A stretch of DNA of 64,000 nucleotides from Streptomyces sp. CB09001. GTDB lineage: Bacteria; Actinomycetota; Actinomycetes; Streptomycetales; Streptomycetaceae. Positions 37,005-46,290 of this stretch are shown one piece after another. Location of the stretch: assembly GCF_003369795.1 (NCBI RefSeq), contig NZ_CP026730.1, forward strand, positions 1,364,001 to 1,428,000, written 5' to 3'. Position 1 is the first letter of the stretch; every line of letters starts with the position of its first letter. The position numbers and the translations under genes were made by a program. Under the pieces are notes generated by a model that saw only the letters and a program-made list of their open reading frames with translations, made no database searches and was not told the DNA's origin.

Positions 37005-38086
37005 GGGCCGATCCTTCCATGCATCCGAAAAATACGGTCGTACGCGGCGGCCAGCAGCTCCGGGTCGTGCCTCGGGGTCCCGTCGGTCCGGGCGACCGGA
37101 GCCAGCTCGACCGCGGCACCGAACCGTTTCGCGGCGTCGGTGAGCGAGTCACGGTCGGGCACGGCGGCCTCGTCGGCCAGCACCACGTCCAGGGCGAGTT
37201 TAGGGGCGTGTCGTCCCAAAACCTCCAAATGACGCTGCGGGGAGAAGCCCTCAGTTTCTCCGGGCTGGGGGGCGAGGTTCAGCGAGAGCACCCGGCGCGC
37301 CTTCGTCTCGACCAGCGCGTCCAGCAGGTCCGGCACGAGCAGGTGCGGGATGACCGAGGAGAACCAGGAGCCGGGGCCCAGCACCACCCAGTCGGCGTCC
37401 AGGACGGCGTCGACCGCCTCGGGGACGGCCGGCGGGTCGCTGGGCACCAGGTGCACGGACTGCACCTCACCGGGCGTGAGCGCCACGGTCGCCTGCCCCC
37501 GCACGGTGTCCACCTCGTCGGGTCGCTCCGGGTCGTGGCCCCTGACCAGGGCCTGGAGCTCCAGCGGGACGGCGGACATGGGCAGTACCCGGCCGTGCGC
37601 GCCGAGCAGCTTTCCGACCAGGTCCAGCGCCTGGACGTGGTCGCCGAGCTGCTCCCACAGGGCGACGATCAGCAGATTGCCGACCGCGTGTTCGTGCAGG
37701 TCGCCCTGGGACTGGAAGCGGTGCTGGATGACGCGGGCCCAGGTCTGGCCCCAGTCGTCGTCGCCGCACAGCGCGGCCAGCGCCTTGCGCAGGTCGCCGG
37801 GCGGCAGGACGCCCAGCTCGTCGCGCAGGCGCCCGCTGGAACCGCCGTCGTCGGCCACGGTCACGACGGCGGTGAGGTCGCCGGTGATCCGGCGCAGCGC
37901 GGCGAGCGAGGCGGACAGGCCCATGCCGCCGCCGAGGGCGACGACCTTGGGCTGGGCGCCCCGGCGGCGCGGCTTGCCGCCGCGCGCCTGTTCGGGCCGG
38001 GCGGCGCGGGCGTCGGCAGGCCTGCCGCCGCGTCCCTCGGGCACCACCCGGCGCAGCCTGCTCAGCCGCGGAGTACGTCCTGTCAT
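36995..38086 (-). CDS. yvcK: YvcK/GlmR-type protein (CofD-like)
   Basis: A 363-residue protein of the YvcK (gluconeogenesis factor) family: [19 protein letters not shown] near residue 50, [49 protein letters not shown] and [21 protein letters not shown]. Relatives bind UDP-GlcNAc or NAD-type ligands and influence cell-wall precursor flux. The first ~45 residues are Arg/Pro/Gly-rich and not conserved, so the true start may be further in. It lies between rapZ (7-bp gap) and whiA (10-bp overlap). Confidence 0.92.
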   Translation of the reverse strand: MTGRTPRLSRLRRVVPEGRGGRPADARAARPEQARGGKPRRRGAQPKVVALGGGMGLSASLAALRRITGDLTAVVTVADDGGSSGRLRDELGVLPPGDLRKALAALCGDDDWGQTWARVIQHRFQSQGDLHEHAVGNLLIVALWEQLGDHVQALDLVGKLLGAHGRVLPMSAVPLELQALVRGHDPERPDEVDTVRGQATVALTPGEVQSVHLVPSDPPAVPEAVDAVLDADWVVLGPGSWFSSVIPHLLVPDLLDALVETKARRVLSLNLAPQPGETEGFSPQRHLEVLGRHAPKLALDVVLADEAAVPDRDSLTDAAKRFGAAVELAPVARTDGTPRHDPELLAAAYDRIFRMHGRIGPWR

Positions 38087-38093
38087 TCCCCTG

Positions 38094-39137
38094 TCATTCC
38101 CGTCCCATGTCCCGGTGGACGACCACCGTCTCCACGCCCTCGGCGGCGAGCCGAGCGGCGAGCTTCTCCGACATGGCCACGGACCGGTGCTTGCCGCCGG
38201 TGCAGCCGACGGCGACGGTCACATAGCGCTTGCCCTCCCGACGGTAGCCCGCGGCGATCAGCTGGAGCAGCTCGGCATAGCGGTCGAGGAACTCCTTGGC
38301 CCCGGGCTGGTTGAGGACATAGCTCGACACCTCCTCGTTGAGGCCGGTGAAGGGGCGCAGCTCCGGGACCCAGTGCGGGTTGGGCAGGAAGCGCATGTCG
38401 ACGACGAGGTCGGCGTCGACCGGGAGTCCGTACTTGAAGCCGAAGGACATCACCGTGGCCCGCAGCTCGGGCTCCTCCTCCCCGGCGAACTGGGCGTCCA
38501 TCTTGGCGCGCAGTTCGTGCACGTTGAGGCTGGAGGTGTCGATCACCAGGTCGGCGTCGCCGCGCAGCTCACGCAGCAGCTCTCGCTCGGCGGCGATGCC
38601 GTCGACGATGCGGCCGTCGCCCTGGAGGGGGTGCGGGCGGCGCACCGACTCGAAGCGGCGCACCAGGGCGTCGTCGGAGGACTCCAGGAAGACGATCCGG
38701 CGGGTGACGCCGCGGGCGTCGAGGTCCGCGAGGGATTCGCGCAGGTTGTCGAAGAAGCGCCGGCCGCGGACGTCGACGACCACCGCGATGCGGGCCACGT
38801 TGCCCTGGGAGCGGGCGCCGAGCTCCACCATGGTGGGGATCAGCGCGGGAGGGAGGTTGTCGACGACGAACCAGCCCAGATCCTCCAGACACTTGGCGGC
38901 CGTCGAGCGGCCGGCCCCGGACATGCCGGAGATGATCACCAGCTCGGGGATGGCCGCCTCGTGCGCCCCGGCTGTTTCCTTGCCCGTACTCACCTGTGCT
39001 CCGTCGTCGTGCGTCTGTTCCCGCTCCGCCGTGTGCCGGGGCTGTTCTCGTCCCGTCGCCGGCTGTGCCTGATCTCGTCCGGCCGCGGGCTGCGCCTGTT
39101 CTCGCTCCGCCGCGGGCTGTGCCTCGTGCTCGGTCAT
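38094..39137 (-). CDS. rapZ: RapZ-type nucleotide-binding protein (YvcJ family)
   Basis: A 347-residue protein. The P-loop GMSGAGRST is at 71-79, preceded by VIISG, and [21 protein letters not shown] follows. The C-terminal domain has [36 protein letters not shown] and [22 protein letters not shown]. RapZ/YvcJ proteins bind and hydrolyse nucleotides; in enterobacteria RapZ governs glmS through small RNAs, in others the role is less clear. The first 60 residues are extra and contain four nine-residue repeats (6-41). The ATG overlaps the uvrC stop by four bases. Confidence 0.93.
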   Translation of the reverse strand: MTEHEAQPAAEREQAQPAAGRDQAQPATGREQPRHTAEREQTHDDGAQVSTGKETAGAHEAAIPELVIISGMSGAGRSTAAKCLEDLGWFVVDNLPPALIPTMVELGARSQGNVARIAVVVDVRGRRFFDNLRESLADLDARGVTRRIVFLESSDDALVRRFESVRRPHPLQGDGRIVDGIAAERELLRELRGDADLVIDTSSLNVHELRAKMDAQFAGEEEPELRATVMSFGFKYGLPVDADLVVDMRFLPNPHWVPELRPFTGLNEEVSSYVLNQPGAKEFLDRYAELLQLIAAGYRREGKRYVTVAVGCTGGKHRSVAMSEKLAARLAAEGVETVVVHRDMGRE

Positions 39138-41266
39138 CTCTCCTGCCCCCGTCGTTCGTCCGGGGTGCCCGCGGACACGGGCTCCCCCGGGGCATCCGCC
39201 GTCGTCTCGGGTGCCCCGTCCTCGTCATCCATGATCTCTCCGGTCGCCGTGTTCACGGCGGGTGCGGCCGGGGTGGCCCGGGCGAGGGCCACGGCGACCG
39301 TCTCGGCCGTCTTGCGGCCTATGCCGGGCACCTCGCAGATCTGGTCGATCGTCGCCGACCGCAGCTTCTTCACCGAACCGAAGTGCTTGATCAGCGCCTG
39401 CTTGCGGGTCTCCCCCAGGCCGGGAACGTCGTCCAGCGGGCCCGCGCGGAAGCGTTTGGCGCGCTTGGCCCGCTGGTAGGTGATCGCGAAGCGGTGGGCC
39501 TCGTCGCGGACCCGCTGCAGCAGGTAGAGGCCCTCGCTGGTGCGGGGCAGGACCACCGGGTCGTCCTCGCGGGGCAGCCAGACCTCCTCCAGGCGCTTGG
39601 CGAGTCCGCACACGGCGATGTCGTCGATGCCCAGCTCGTCCAGCGCCCGCTGGGCGGCCGCGACCTGCGGCTGCCCGCCGTCGACGACGACGAGCTGCGG
39701 CGGGTAGGCGAAGCGCTTGGGCCGGCCGTCGTCGTCCTTGAGCGCGGGGCCGGCCGTCAGCTCCTGCCCGTCCGTGAGTGCCGCGCCGTCGTCCGGGGCG
39801 GCGTCGCCGTTCGGATACCGGTCGCCGTCGGTCGGTCCCTCGCCGTCCGCCCATTCGCCCGTCTTCTCCTTCTCGGCGAGATAGCGGCGGAAGCGGCGGG
39901 TGATCACCTCGTGCATGGAACGGACGTCGTCCTGTCCGCGGAAGCCCTTGATCTGGAACCGGCGGTATTCGCTCTTGCGGGCCAGCCCGTCCTCGAAGAC
40001 GACCATGGAGGCCACGACGTCGTCGCCCTGGAGGTGCGAGATGTCGTAGCACTCGATCCTGAGCGGGGCGCTGTCCAGGTCGAGGGCCTCGGCGATCTCC
40101 TCCAGCGCGCGTGAGCGCGTCGTCAGGTCGGAGGCGCGCTTGGTCTTGTGCAGGACGAGCGCCTGCTGGGCGTTGCGCTGGACGGTCTCCATCAGCGCCT
40201 TCTTGTCGCCGCGCTGCGGGATGCGCAGCGACACTCCCGACCCGCGGCGCTCGGTCAGCCACTGCTGGACGGGCTCGACCGGGTCGGGCAGGGCGGGGAC
40301 CAGTACCTCCTTGGGGACGGCGTCGCCGCTCTCCTCGCCGTACAGCTGCTGGAGGGCGTGCTCGACCAGGGCACCGGTGGTGATCTCCTCGACCTTGTCG
40401 GTGACCCAGCCGCGCTGACCGCGCACGCGTCCGCCGCGCACGTGGAAGATCTGGACGGCCGCCTCCAGCTCGTCCTCCGCGACCGCGATCAGGTCGGCGT
40501 CGGTGGCGTCGGCGAGGACGACCGCGCTCTTCTCCATCGCCTTCTTGAGGGCTCCGATGTCGTCCCGCAGGCGCGCCGCCCGCTCGTACTCCATCTCCTC
40601 GGCCGCCTCGGCCATCTGCCGCTCCAGGCGGCGCAGGTAGGTGCCGGTGCGGCCGGCCATGAAGTCGCAGAACTCGTCGGCCAGGTCCCAGTGGTCGTCG
40701 GGGGTGATGCGGCCGACGCAGGGCGCCGAGCACTTGCCGATGTAGCCCAGCAGACAGGGGCGGCCGGTACGCGCGGCGTTCTTGAAGACACCGGCCGAGC
40801 AGGTGCGCACCGGGAAGACGCGCAGCAGGAGGTCGACCGTGTCGCGGATCGCCCAGGCGTGCCCGTACGGCCCGAAGTAGCGCACGCCCTTCTTCTTCTG
40901 GCCGCGCATCACCTGGACGCGGGGAAACTCCTCGTTCATCGTCACCGCGAGGTACGGGTAGCTCTTGTCGTCGCGGTACTTGACGTTGAACCGGGGGTCG
41001 TACTCCTTGATCCAGGAGTACTCCAGCTGCAGCGCCTCGACCTCCGTGGACACCACCGTCCATTCCACGGAGGCGGCCGTCGTGACCATGGTGCGGGTGC
41101 GCGGGTGCAGGTGCGCCAGGTCCTGGAAGTAGTTCGCCAGGCGCTGGCGCAGGCTCTTCGCCTTTCCGACGTAGATCACCCGGCGGTGCTCGTCACGGAA
41201 CCTGTACACCCCCGGGGAGTCCGGGATCTCTCCCGGCCTGGGGCGGTAGCTGGAGGGGTCGGCCAT
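39134..41266 (-). CDS. uvrC: Excinuclease ABC subunit C
   Basis: A 710-residue UvrC. The N-terminal GIY-YIG nuclease ([25 protein letters not shown]) comes first, then a Cys cluster ([32 protein letters not shown]), the UVR motif ([24 protein letters not shown]), the RNase H-like second nuclease ([24 protein letters not shown]) and C-terminal helix-hairpin-helix motifs ([37 protein letters not shown]). It makes both incisions in nucleotide excision repair. An acidic insert of about 50 residues ([22 protein letters not shown]) interrupts the second half. The ATG is seven bases after a PafBC-like -10. Confidence 0.96.
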   Translation of the reverse strand: MADPSSYRPRPGEIPDSPGVYRFRDEHRRVIYVGKAKSLRQRLANYFQDLAHLHPRTRTMVTTAASVEWTVVSTEVEALQLEYSWIKEYDPRFNVKYRDDKSYPYLAVTMNEEFPRVQVMRGQKKKGVRYFGPYGHAWAIRDTVDLLLRVFPVRTCSAGVFKNAARTGRPCLLGYIGKCSAPCVGRITPDDHWDLADEFCDFMAGRTGTYLRRLERQMAEAAEEMEYERAARLRDDIGALKKAMEKSAVVLADATDADLIAVAEDELEAAVQIFHVRGGRVRGQRGWVTDKVEEITTGALVEHALQQLYGEESGDAVPKEVLVPALPDPVEPVQQWLTERRGSGVSLRIPQRGDKKALMETVQRNAQQALVLHKTKRASDLTTRSRALEEIAEALDLDSAPLRIECYDISHLQGDDVVASMVVFEDGLARKSEYRRFQIKGFRGQDDVRSMHEVITRRFRRYLAEKEKTGEWADGEGPTDGDRYPNGDAAPDDGAALTDGQELTAGPALKDDDGRPKRFAYPPQLVVVDGGQPQVAAAQRALDELGIDDIAVCGLAKRLEEVWLPREDDPVVLPRTSEGLYLLQRVRDEAHRFAITYQRAKRAKRFRAGPLDDVPGLGETRKQALIKHFGSVKKLRSATIDQICEVPGIGRKTAETVAVALARATPAAPAVNTATGEIMDDEDGAPETTADAPGEPVSAGTPDERRGQER

Positions 41267-41619
41267 GACTCACACCCTACTGGCGCGGACCGACACTCCG
41301 GCGGGGCTGTGGACGACGGGCCGGGCCCCTGTGGACAGCCGGCGGGACAGGCCGGCGAAGACGGTGCGGGGCCGGTCGGTCACGCCGGGTGGCCCCCGGG
41401 ACGGCGGGCCCGTGCGTTCTCGGCCAGGAGCGTGTGACGGTCGGGCGCCAGGTGTTGTCGGGACTAGGTCAACACGCTTCAATGCGGGGGGACTCGGGGC
41501 CCTGAAGCGCGGCGTACGGATGTGAAGACCTCTGCGCCGCGACCGGGGGGCGGGCGGCCCCGGGCGATCCGTGTCGACGGCCTGACCAGCCGCCGTGAAC
41601 TTCACAGAAGGGCCCCTGC
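41267..41619. other. Divergent intergenic region between uvrC and the HTH gene
   Basis: A 353-bp non-coding stretch. Next to uvrC it holds the DNA-damage-type promoter (41274-41296). Near the middle GTGTTG (41452-41457) and CAACAC (41470-41475) form an inverted repeat 12 bases apart, enclosing TAGG, a possible promoter core for the rightward gene. Purine-rich AGAAGGG before 41620 is the ribosome binding site. I see no small gene in the rest. Confidence 0.5.
41274..41296 (-). promoter_or_regulatory. PafBC-like (RecA/LexA-independent) promoter of uvrC
   Basis: Minus strand GTGTCGGTC, eight bases, TAGGGT: seven of nine bases of TTGTCRGTG plus an exact TANNNT. The -10 ends seven bases before the uvrC ATG, giving a leaderless transcript. 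It is the weakest of the five matching sites in this window. Confidence 0.6.
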
Positions 41620-42570
41620 ATGCCGCACGCCACACAGCACGCGGACGTCGCCACCGCGCAACTCGACTCGGCCCTGCGCGGTGGCCCCTTCCACGTCGCC
41701 CTGCGCGCGGCGATCGCCGCGCGCGGACTGCCGCTGCAGCGCGTGCAGCATCATCTGTCGCGCCACGGGGTGAAGGTGGGCGTCACGAGTCTGAGCTACT
41801 GGCAGCAGGGTGCCCGCCGTCCGCAGCGTCCCGAGTCCCTGCGGGCGGTGCGGGCCCTGGAGGAGATACTCCAGTTGCCCGAGGAGTCGCTGATTCGCCT
41901 GCTCGCCGAGGCCGACGCCGAGCCCGCGGAGCGAGGGCCCGCGGGCCGCTCCTACCGCGCCCACCTGGCGGCGTCGGGTGTCCTGGACCAGCTGCTGACC
42001 GAACTGGGGTACCCGTCACCGGACGGCGGGGTGCACACCCTGGGGCACCACGAACGGATCCGGATCGGCCCCCGCCGTGAGCTGGCGGGCCGCGAGTCGC
42101 ACCTCATCGTCCGTGCCCACCGCGACGGCGTGGACCGCTTCGTCGCGGTCCACTACGGCGATCCGGGATGCGTTCCCGCGCGGATGAGCGTCCACGCACT
42201 GGAGAACTGCCGCACGGGCCGGGTCCGCTCCCACCAGGAGACCGGTGTGCTGGTGACCGAGCTGCTCTTCGACACGCGGCTGGGGGCCGGTGACACCCAT
42301 CTCTTCCGCTACGGCGTCGAGGACGCCACGGCCGGTGTGTCGCGCGAGTACGTCCGCGGGTTCGGTACGGCGGGCGGGCAGTACGCGCTCCAGGTGCGGT
42401 TCGACGCCGCGGCGCTTCCGGTGCGCTGCCACCGCTTCACGCAGCACTCTCCGGCGGCACCGCGCGGCGGCCGGCAGGAGCTGGTGCTCAGCGGGCAGCA
42501 CCGTTCGGTGCACCTCGTGGAGCCGCGGGTCAGGTCGGGGATGCTGGGCATCGGCTGGGACTGGGAGTAG
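41620..42570 (+). CDS. Putative helix-turn-helix DNA-binding protein, unknown role
   Basis: A 316-residue protein. Residues about 22-95 (ALRAAIAARGLPLQRVQHHLSRHGVKVGVTSLSYWQQGARRPQRPESLRAVRALEEILQLPEESLIRLL) look like an XRE-type helix-turn-helix: 'which operator, which partner, and a follow-on helix naming a sub-threshold length'. The rest (SHLIVRAHRDGVDRFVAVHYGDPGC, QETGVLVTELLFDTRLGAGDTHLFRYGVEDATAG, VRFDAAALPVRCHRFTQ) is beta-rich and of no family I recognise. It seems to be a Streptomyces-type protein with a DNA-binding head and a sensor-like body. AGAAGGG precedes the ATG by eight bases. Confidence 0.75.
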   Translation: MPHATQHADVATAQLDSALRGGPFHVALRAAIAARGLPLQRVQHHLSRHGVKVGVTSLSYWQQGARRPQRPESLRAVRALEEILQLPEESLIRLLAEADAEPAERGPAGRSYRAHLAASGVLDQLLTELGYPSPDGGVHTLGHHERIRIGPRRELAGRESHLIVRAHRDGVDRFVAVHYGDPGCVPARMSVHALENCRTGRVRSHQETGVLVTELLFDTRLGAGDTHLFRYGVEDATAGVSREYVRGFGTAGGQYALQVRFDAAALPVRCHRFTQHSPAAPRGGRQELVLSGQHRSVHLVEPRVRSGMLGIGWDWE

Positions 42571-42587
42571 GACGCGGCCCGTCCCAC

Positions 42588-43013
42588 TCAGGTCCCGGGG
42601 CTCGCGACGATCCGGCCCTGCTTGACCTCGACCGGCAGTTCGACGAGCGGCACGGTCGCCGGGGCGTGCAGCACCTCGCCGGTACGGGCGTCGAACTCGC
42701 TGCCGTGGCAGTTGCAGACGAGCCTGGTCCCCTCCAGCTGCTTGATGGGGCACCCCGCGTGCGTGCACACCGTGCTGAACGCCTTCAGCGAGCCGTCCGC
42801 GGCCCGGCTGACCACCACGTTTCCGTCCGGGAAGAGCTTCGTCGCGCCCTTGGCGACCTCCCCGTCCGCGCCGAGGTCCACGGGCGCGGTCGGCCTGGCC
42901 GGCGCGGCACCGTCGTCGCCCGGGGAGCAGGCGGCCAGGCCGAGCCCGGCGACGGGCGCGGCGGCCGCCGAACGCAGGACGGTACGGCGGCTCGGGGCGG
43001 GACGGCCGGGCAT
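42588..43013 (-). CDS. Tat-exported Rieske [2Fe-2S] lipoprotein
   Basis: A 141-residue protein. The Tat motif SRRTVLRS (residues 8-15) is followed by a hydrophobic stretch and a lipobox LAAC with Cys near 29. The Rieske domain has CTHAGCP (about 82-88) and CNCHGSEFD (about 100-108), giving the C-x-H and C-x2-H ligands plus the two disulfide Cys. It should be an extracytoplasmic electron carrier anchored in the membrane, of unknown partner. It stands alone between two rightward genes. Confidence 0.9.
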   Translation of the reverse strand: MPGRPAPSRRTVLRSAAAAPVAGLGLAACSPGDDGAAPARPTAPVDLGADGEVAKGATKLFPDGNVVVSRAADGSLKAFSTVCTHAGCPIKQLEGTRLVCNCHGSEFDARTGEVLHAPATVPLVELPVEVKQGRIVASPGT

Positions 43014-43147
43014 GGGATCTCCACTGGTCGGGCTGGGCAGGGCCGGGGGCGTGCGGGTGCAGGGCGACGATATCCGGCGGCCCGGACACTTCCGGGAGCC
43101 GGGTGGCCCGGGCGGGAGGGGGCTGCGGCGTGGTCCCGCCGGAGACC

Positions 43148-43175
43148 GCGTAAACGCTTGCGCAAGCGTTTACGC
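43148..43175. promoter_or_regulatory. 28-bp perfect palindrome, operator of the LacI-family regulator
   Basis: Half site GCGTAAACGCTTGC followed by its exact reverse complement. The centre GC-GC and the motif AACGCTTGCGCAAGCGTT are typical of LacI-family operators. It lies 61 bp upstream of the LacI gene's earliest start and is the obvious autoregulatory site. Confidence 0.85.
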
Positions 43176-43236
43176 CACCCGGGGCCATGGGGTACGGTCC
43201 GGCCACGGCGCGACCGCACGCAAAGGGGGTATGCCG

Positions 43237-44340
43237 GTGCCGACCATGGCCGACGTCGCGCGGAGCGCCGGGGTCTCCGTGGCGACCGTTTCGCACGTGC
43301 TCAACGGCACCCGTCCGGTGCTGCCGCACACCCGCCGGGCGGTGCTGGACGCCGTCGAGGAACTGGGCTACACCCCGAACACCCTCGCCCGCTCCCTGGT
43401 GACGTCCCGCACCCGCTCCATCGGGCTCGCGGTGTCGGCCATCAGCAACCCGTACTTCACGGAGATCCTCCAGGGCGTCGAGGCCAGTGCGCTGGAACAC
43501 GGTTACAGCCTGCTCATCGCCGATCCGCACGACGACCCCGGACACGAACGCAAGGTCGTCCAGCTGCTGCACGAGCGACGCGTGGACGGCATGATCGTCG
43601 CGCCCTCCGCCGACCCCCGGGCGCTCGTCGCCTACCTCACCCGCCACCGGGTGCCGGCCGTGTTCCTCGACCGGATCGTGGACGTGCCGGAGGGCGAGGA
43701 CGCCCCGCGCTTCGACCAGGTCGGCGCCGAGGGCGCCGAGCCGACGACCGGACTGGTGGGCCATCTCGCCGGGCTGGGCCACCGCCGGATCGGCCTGGTC
43801 GCGGGTCTGCCGGGCCTCAGCACGACCCGCGAGCGGATCACCGGGTACCGGCACGGCCTCGCCGCCGCCGGGCTGCCCTTCGACGAGCGGCTGCTGGTCC
43901 ACGGCGACTCCGAGGCGGCCGCCGGCGAACGGGCCACGGCGGGCCTGCTGTCCCTGGCGGTGCCGCCCACCGCGCTGGTCACCGCCAACAACGCGATGAC
44001 CATCGGCGCCCTGCGCGCCCTGCGGGGCCGGGGCCTGTCGGTACCCGGCGACCTCGCCCTGTGCTGCTTCGACGACTTCGCCTGGGCAGACCTCTTCGCT
44101 CCCCGGCTCACCGCCGTCGCCCAGCCCAGCAGGGACATCGGGGCGCAGGCCGTCCGGTTGCTCCTCGAGCGCCTCGCCGCGCCGGACCGGCCCGCGCGGA
44201 CCCTGCGACTGCCCTGCACCTTCGTCCACCGCGGCTCCTGCGGCTGCGCCGAGCAGCCCGGACCGCTCTCCGGGAAGTCCGGCGTCTCCGGGCCGTCCGG
44301 GGAAGCCCACGCCAAGGCCCACGAAAGGACCCTCCCGTGA
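43237..44340 (+). CDS. LacI-family transcriptional regulator
   Basis: About 367 residues. The N-terminal LacI helix-turn-helix reads MADVARSAGVSVATVSHVLNGTRPVLPHTRRAVLDAVEELGYTPNTLARSL, then a periplasmic-binding-protein-like core (SIGLAVSAISNPYFTEILQGVEASALEHGYSLLIAD ... GLVAGLPGLSTTRERITGYRHGL ... LALCCFDDFAWADLFAPRLTAVAQPSRDIG). A Cys-containing tail RGSCGC ends the core. GTG 43237 is preferred since AAAGGGGG lies seven bases ahead; ATG 43231 and 43246 are alternatives. It is coupled by a four-base overlap to a PfkB kinase, suggesting control of sugar use. Confidence 0.92.
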   Translation: MPTMADVARSAGVSVATVSHVLNGTRPVLPHTRRAVLDAVEELGYTPNTLARSLVTSRTRSIGLAVSAISNPYFTEILQGVEASALEHGYSLLIADPHDDPGHERKVVQLLHERRVDGMIVAPSADPRALVAYLTRHRVPAVFLDRIVDVPEGEDAPRFDQVGAEGAEPTTGLVGHLAGLGHRRIGLVAGLPGLSTTRERITGYRHGLAAAGLPFDERLLVHGDSEAAAGERATAGLLSLAVPPTALVTANNAMTIGALRALRGRGLSVPGDLALCCFDDFAWADLFAPRLTAVAQPSRDIGAQAVRLLLERLAAPDRPARTLRLPCTFVHRGSCGCAEQPGPLSGKSGVSGPSGEAHAKAHERTLP

Positions 44341-45245
44341 TCGTCGTCGCCGGTGAGGCACTGATCGACCTGGTACCGCAGGGCACGGGCGCCCTCGCCG
44401 CGCTGCGGCCCGCGCTCGGCGGCGGTCCGTACAACACGGCCGTCGCGCTGGCCCGTCTCGGCTCCCCCGCCGCGTTCTGCTCGCGGGTGTCGTACGACGG
44501 CTTCGGCGAGGCGCTGCTCGAACGGCTGCGCGAGACCGGCGTGGACGTCTCGCCGGTACAGCGCGGGGCCGAGCCGACGACCCTCGCCGTGGCGTCGCTC
44601 GACGCGGACGGCTCGGCCGCGTACTCCTTCTACGTGGACGGGACGGCCGACCGGCTGTTCGCGCTGCCCGCGGCGCTGCCGTCCGGCACCCGGGCCGTCT
44701 CCTTCGGGACCTGCTCGCTGGTGCTGGAGCCGGGCGCGAGCGCGTACGAGGAACTGCTGCGCGACACGGCCGCGCGGGGCGTGTTCACCGCGCTGGACCC
44801 GAACATCCGGCCCGGGCTGATCCCGGACCCGGACGCCTACCGGGCCCGGTTCAAGAGCTGGCTGCCCTCGGTGTCGCTGCTGAAGCTGTCCGCCGAGGAC
44901 GCCGAGTGGCTCGGCGGCACGCCCCGGGAGTGGCTCGCGGCGGGACCGGCCGCGGTCGTGGTCACCCGGGGCGGTGCCGGTCTGACGGCCTTCACCCGTG
45001 ACGGGGGCGAGTACACGGTGCCGGGTGAGCGCGTCGAGGTGGTGGACACGATCGGGGCGGGCGACACGGTGAACGCGGCACTCCTGCACGGCCTCGCGGC
45101 GCGGGACGCACTCGGCGACGCGGAGCTGGCCGCTCTGGGTCCGGGCGGCTGGGCCGGACTGCTGGGCTTCGCCGCCCGCGCGGCGGCGGTCACCTGTTCC
45201 CGTGCGGGCGCGGAACCGCCGTACGCCCACGAGGTCGCCGCCTGA
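44337..45245 (+). CDS. PfkB-family carbohydrate kinase (fructokinase-like)
   Basis: A 302-residue ribokinase-superfamily enzyme. It starts IVVAGEALIDLVPQG, then GGGPYNTAVALARLGSPAAFCSRVS (sugar-binding part). The catalytic PfkB signature VDTIGAGDTVNAALLHGLA has the base Asp near residue 245, and FTALDPNIRPGLIPD lies mid-protein. The sequence resembles fructokinases. GTG overlaps the LacI stop by four bases; AAGGA precedes it. No transporter gene is adjacent, so the sugar source is unclear. Confidence 0.88.
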   Translation: MIVVAGEALIDLVPQGTGALAALRPALGGGPYNTAVALARLGSPAAFCSRVSYDGFGEALLERLRETGVDVSPVQRGAEPTTLAVASLDADGSAAYSFYVDGTADRLFALPAALPSGTRAVSFGTCSLVLEPGASAYEELLRDTAARGVFTALDPNIRPGLIPDPDAYRARFKSWLPSVSLLKLSAEDAEWLGGTPREWLAAGPAAVVVTRGGAGLTAFTRDGGEYTVPGERVEVVDTIGAGDTVNAALLHGLAARDALGDAELAALGPGGWAGLLGFAARAAAVTCSRAGAEPPYAHEVAA

Positions 45246-45271
45246 CGGAAACCGGCCACTGCCGGACACGC

Positions 45272-45315
<44 letters not shown>

Positions 45316-45324
45316 AGGACGCTG

Positions 45325-46188
45325 TCAGACCGCCCGGCGGACGGCCCGCAGGGCGCCGGGGCGGCGGCCGTTGAGCCGGTCCAGAGCGGTGGCCGTGGCC
45401 TCGTCCGCGGGCAGGAGCACGACGATCCGCCGGCCTTCCTCGGGCAGCGACAGGGTCTCGTGCAGCAGCCGCAACGTTCCTGTCTCGGGGTGCTCCATGA
45501 GCTGGGTGCCCGCCCGCCGGGCCGCCGCGCCGAGGTCGGAGAACCGGTCGGTGAAGGCCGCCCCCGCCGTAAGCGTCAGCTCTTCGGCGAGGTCACTCAC
45601 GTACGGGTCCCGCAGCGGTGCCTCCTGCCGCAGCTGGGCGACCAGGTCGTCGGCCACCCGGTCCCAGTCGGGGTAGGCGACGCGCGCCCGCGCATCGGTG
45701 AAGAGGTACCGCAGCAGGTTGGGCCGCTCGCCGTCCAGCAGCCCGATCGGGCCGACCAGCCGGGCGTACCCACCGGTGTGGGCGACGACGTCACCGACCC
45801 AGTCGAGCACCACGGCGGGAGCGGGCTCCATCCGGTCCAGCACGGCCCGCACCGTGGGGCGCACTCCCCTGCTCCGCGACGGCGCCGCGGCGCAGAGCAG
45901 CGGGTCGCCGCCCTCGGCCTCCTTGGTCAGCCGGCGCAGCAGCATCCGCTCGCGGAGGGACAGCTTCAGCGCGTCGGCGAGAGCGCCGAGCACCTGGACG
46001 GACGGATTGCGGTCACGCCCCTGTTCCAGCCGGGTGAGGTACTCCACGCTGACGCCGGCGAGCGTGGCCAGTTCGGCGCGGCGCAGACCCGGGGTACGGC
46101 GGCGGGTGCCGACGGGGAGCCCCACCTCGGCCGGAGTGACGGACTCCCGCATCCGGCGCAGGAACGTGCCCAACTCGTTGTCGCTCAC
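45325..46188 (-). CDS. XRE-family regulator with MmyB-like ligand domain
   Basis: A 287-residue protein. The N-terminal Cro/C1-type helix-turn-helix (TPGLRRAELATLAGVSVEYLTRLEQGRDRNPSVQVLGALADALKL, about 37-80) is followed by an MmyB-like domain (PAVVLDWVGDVVAHTGGYARLVG, NLLRYLFTDARARVAYPDWDRVADDLVAQLR, LTDRFSDL-like, HPETGTLRLLHETLSLPEEGRRIVVLLPAD), a common actinobacterial combination thought to bind fatty-acid-like ligands. GTG 46188 is chosen from the conserved N-terminus SDNELGTFLRRMRE. It is divergent from yceI with 102 bp between them. Confidence 0.88.
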   Translation of the reverse strand: MSDNELGTFLRRMRESVTPAEVGLPVGTRRRTPGLRRAELATLAGVSVEYLTRLEQGRDRNPSVQVLGALADALKLSLRERMLLRRLTKEAEGGDPLLCAAAPSRSRGVRPTVRAVLDRMEPAPAVVLDWVGDVVAHTGGYARLVGPIGLLDGERPNLLRYLFTDARARVAYPDWDRVADDLVAQLRQEAPLRDPYVSDLAEELTLTAGAAFTDRFSDLGAAARRAGTQLMEHPETGTLRLLHETLSLPEEGRRIVVLLPADEATATALDRLNGRRPGALRAVRRAV

Positions 46189-46290
46189 GTCTTCGAACGT
46201 ACCAACGCGCGCGGACGAAAGGGTGGCCCTGCCACTACCACGCTCGGGCCGGTCTCCCACCGCGAGCGCCCGGCCTGCACGGTGGAGGGC

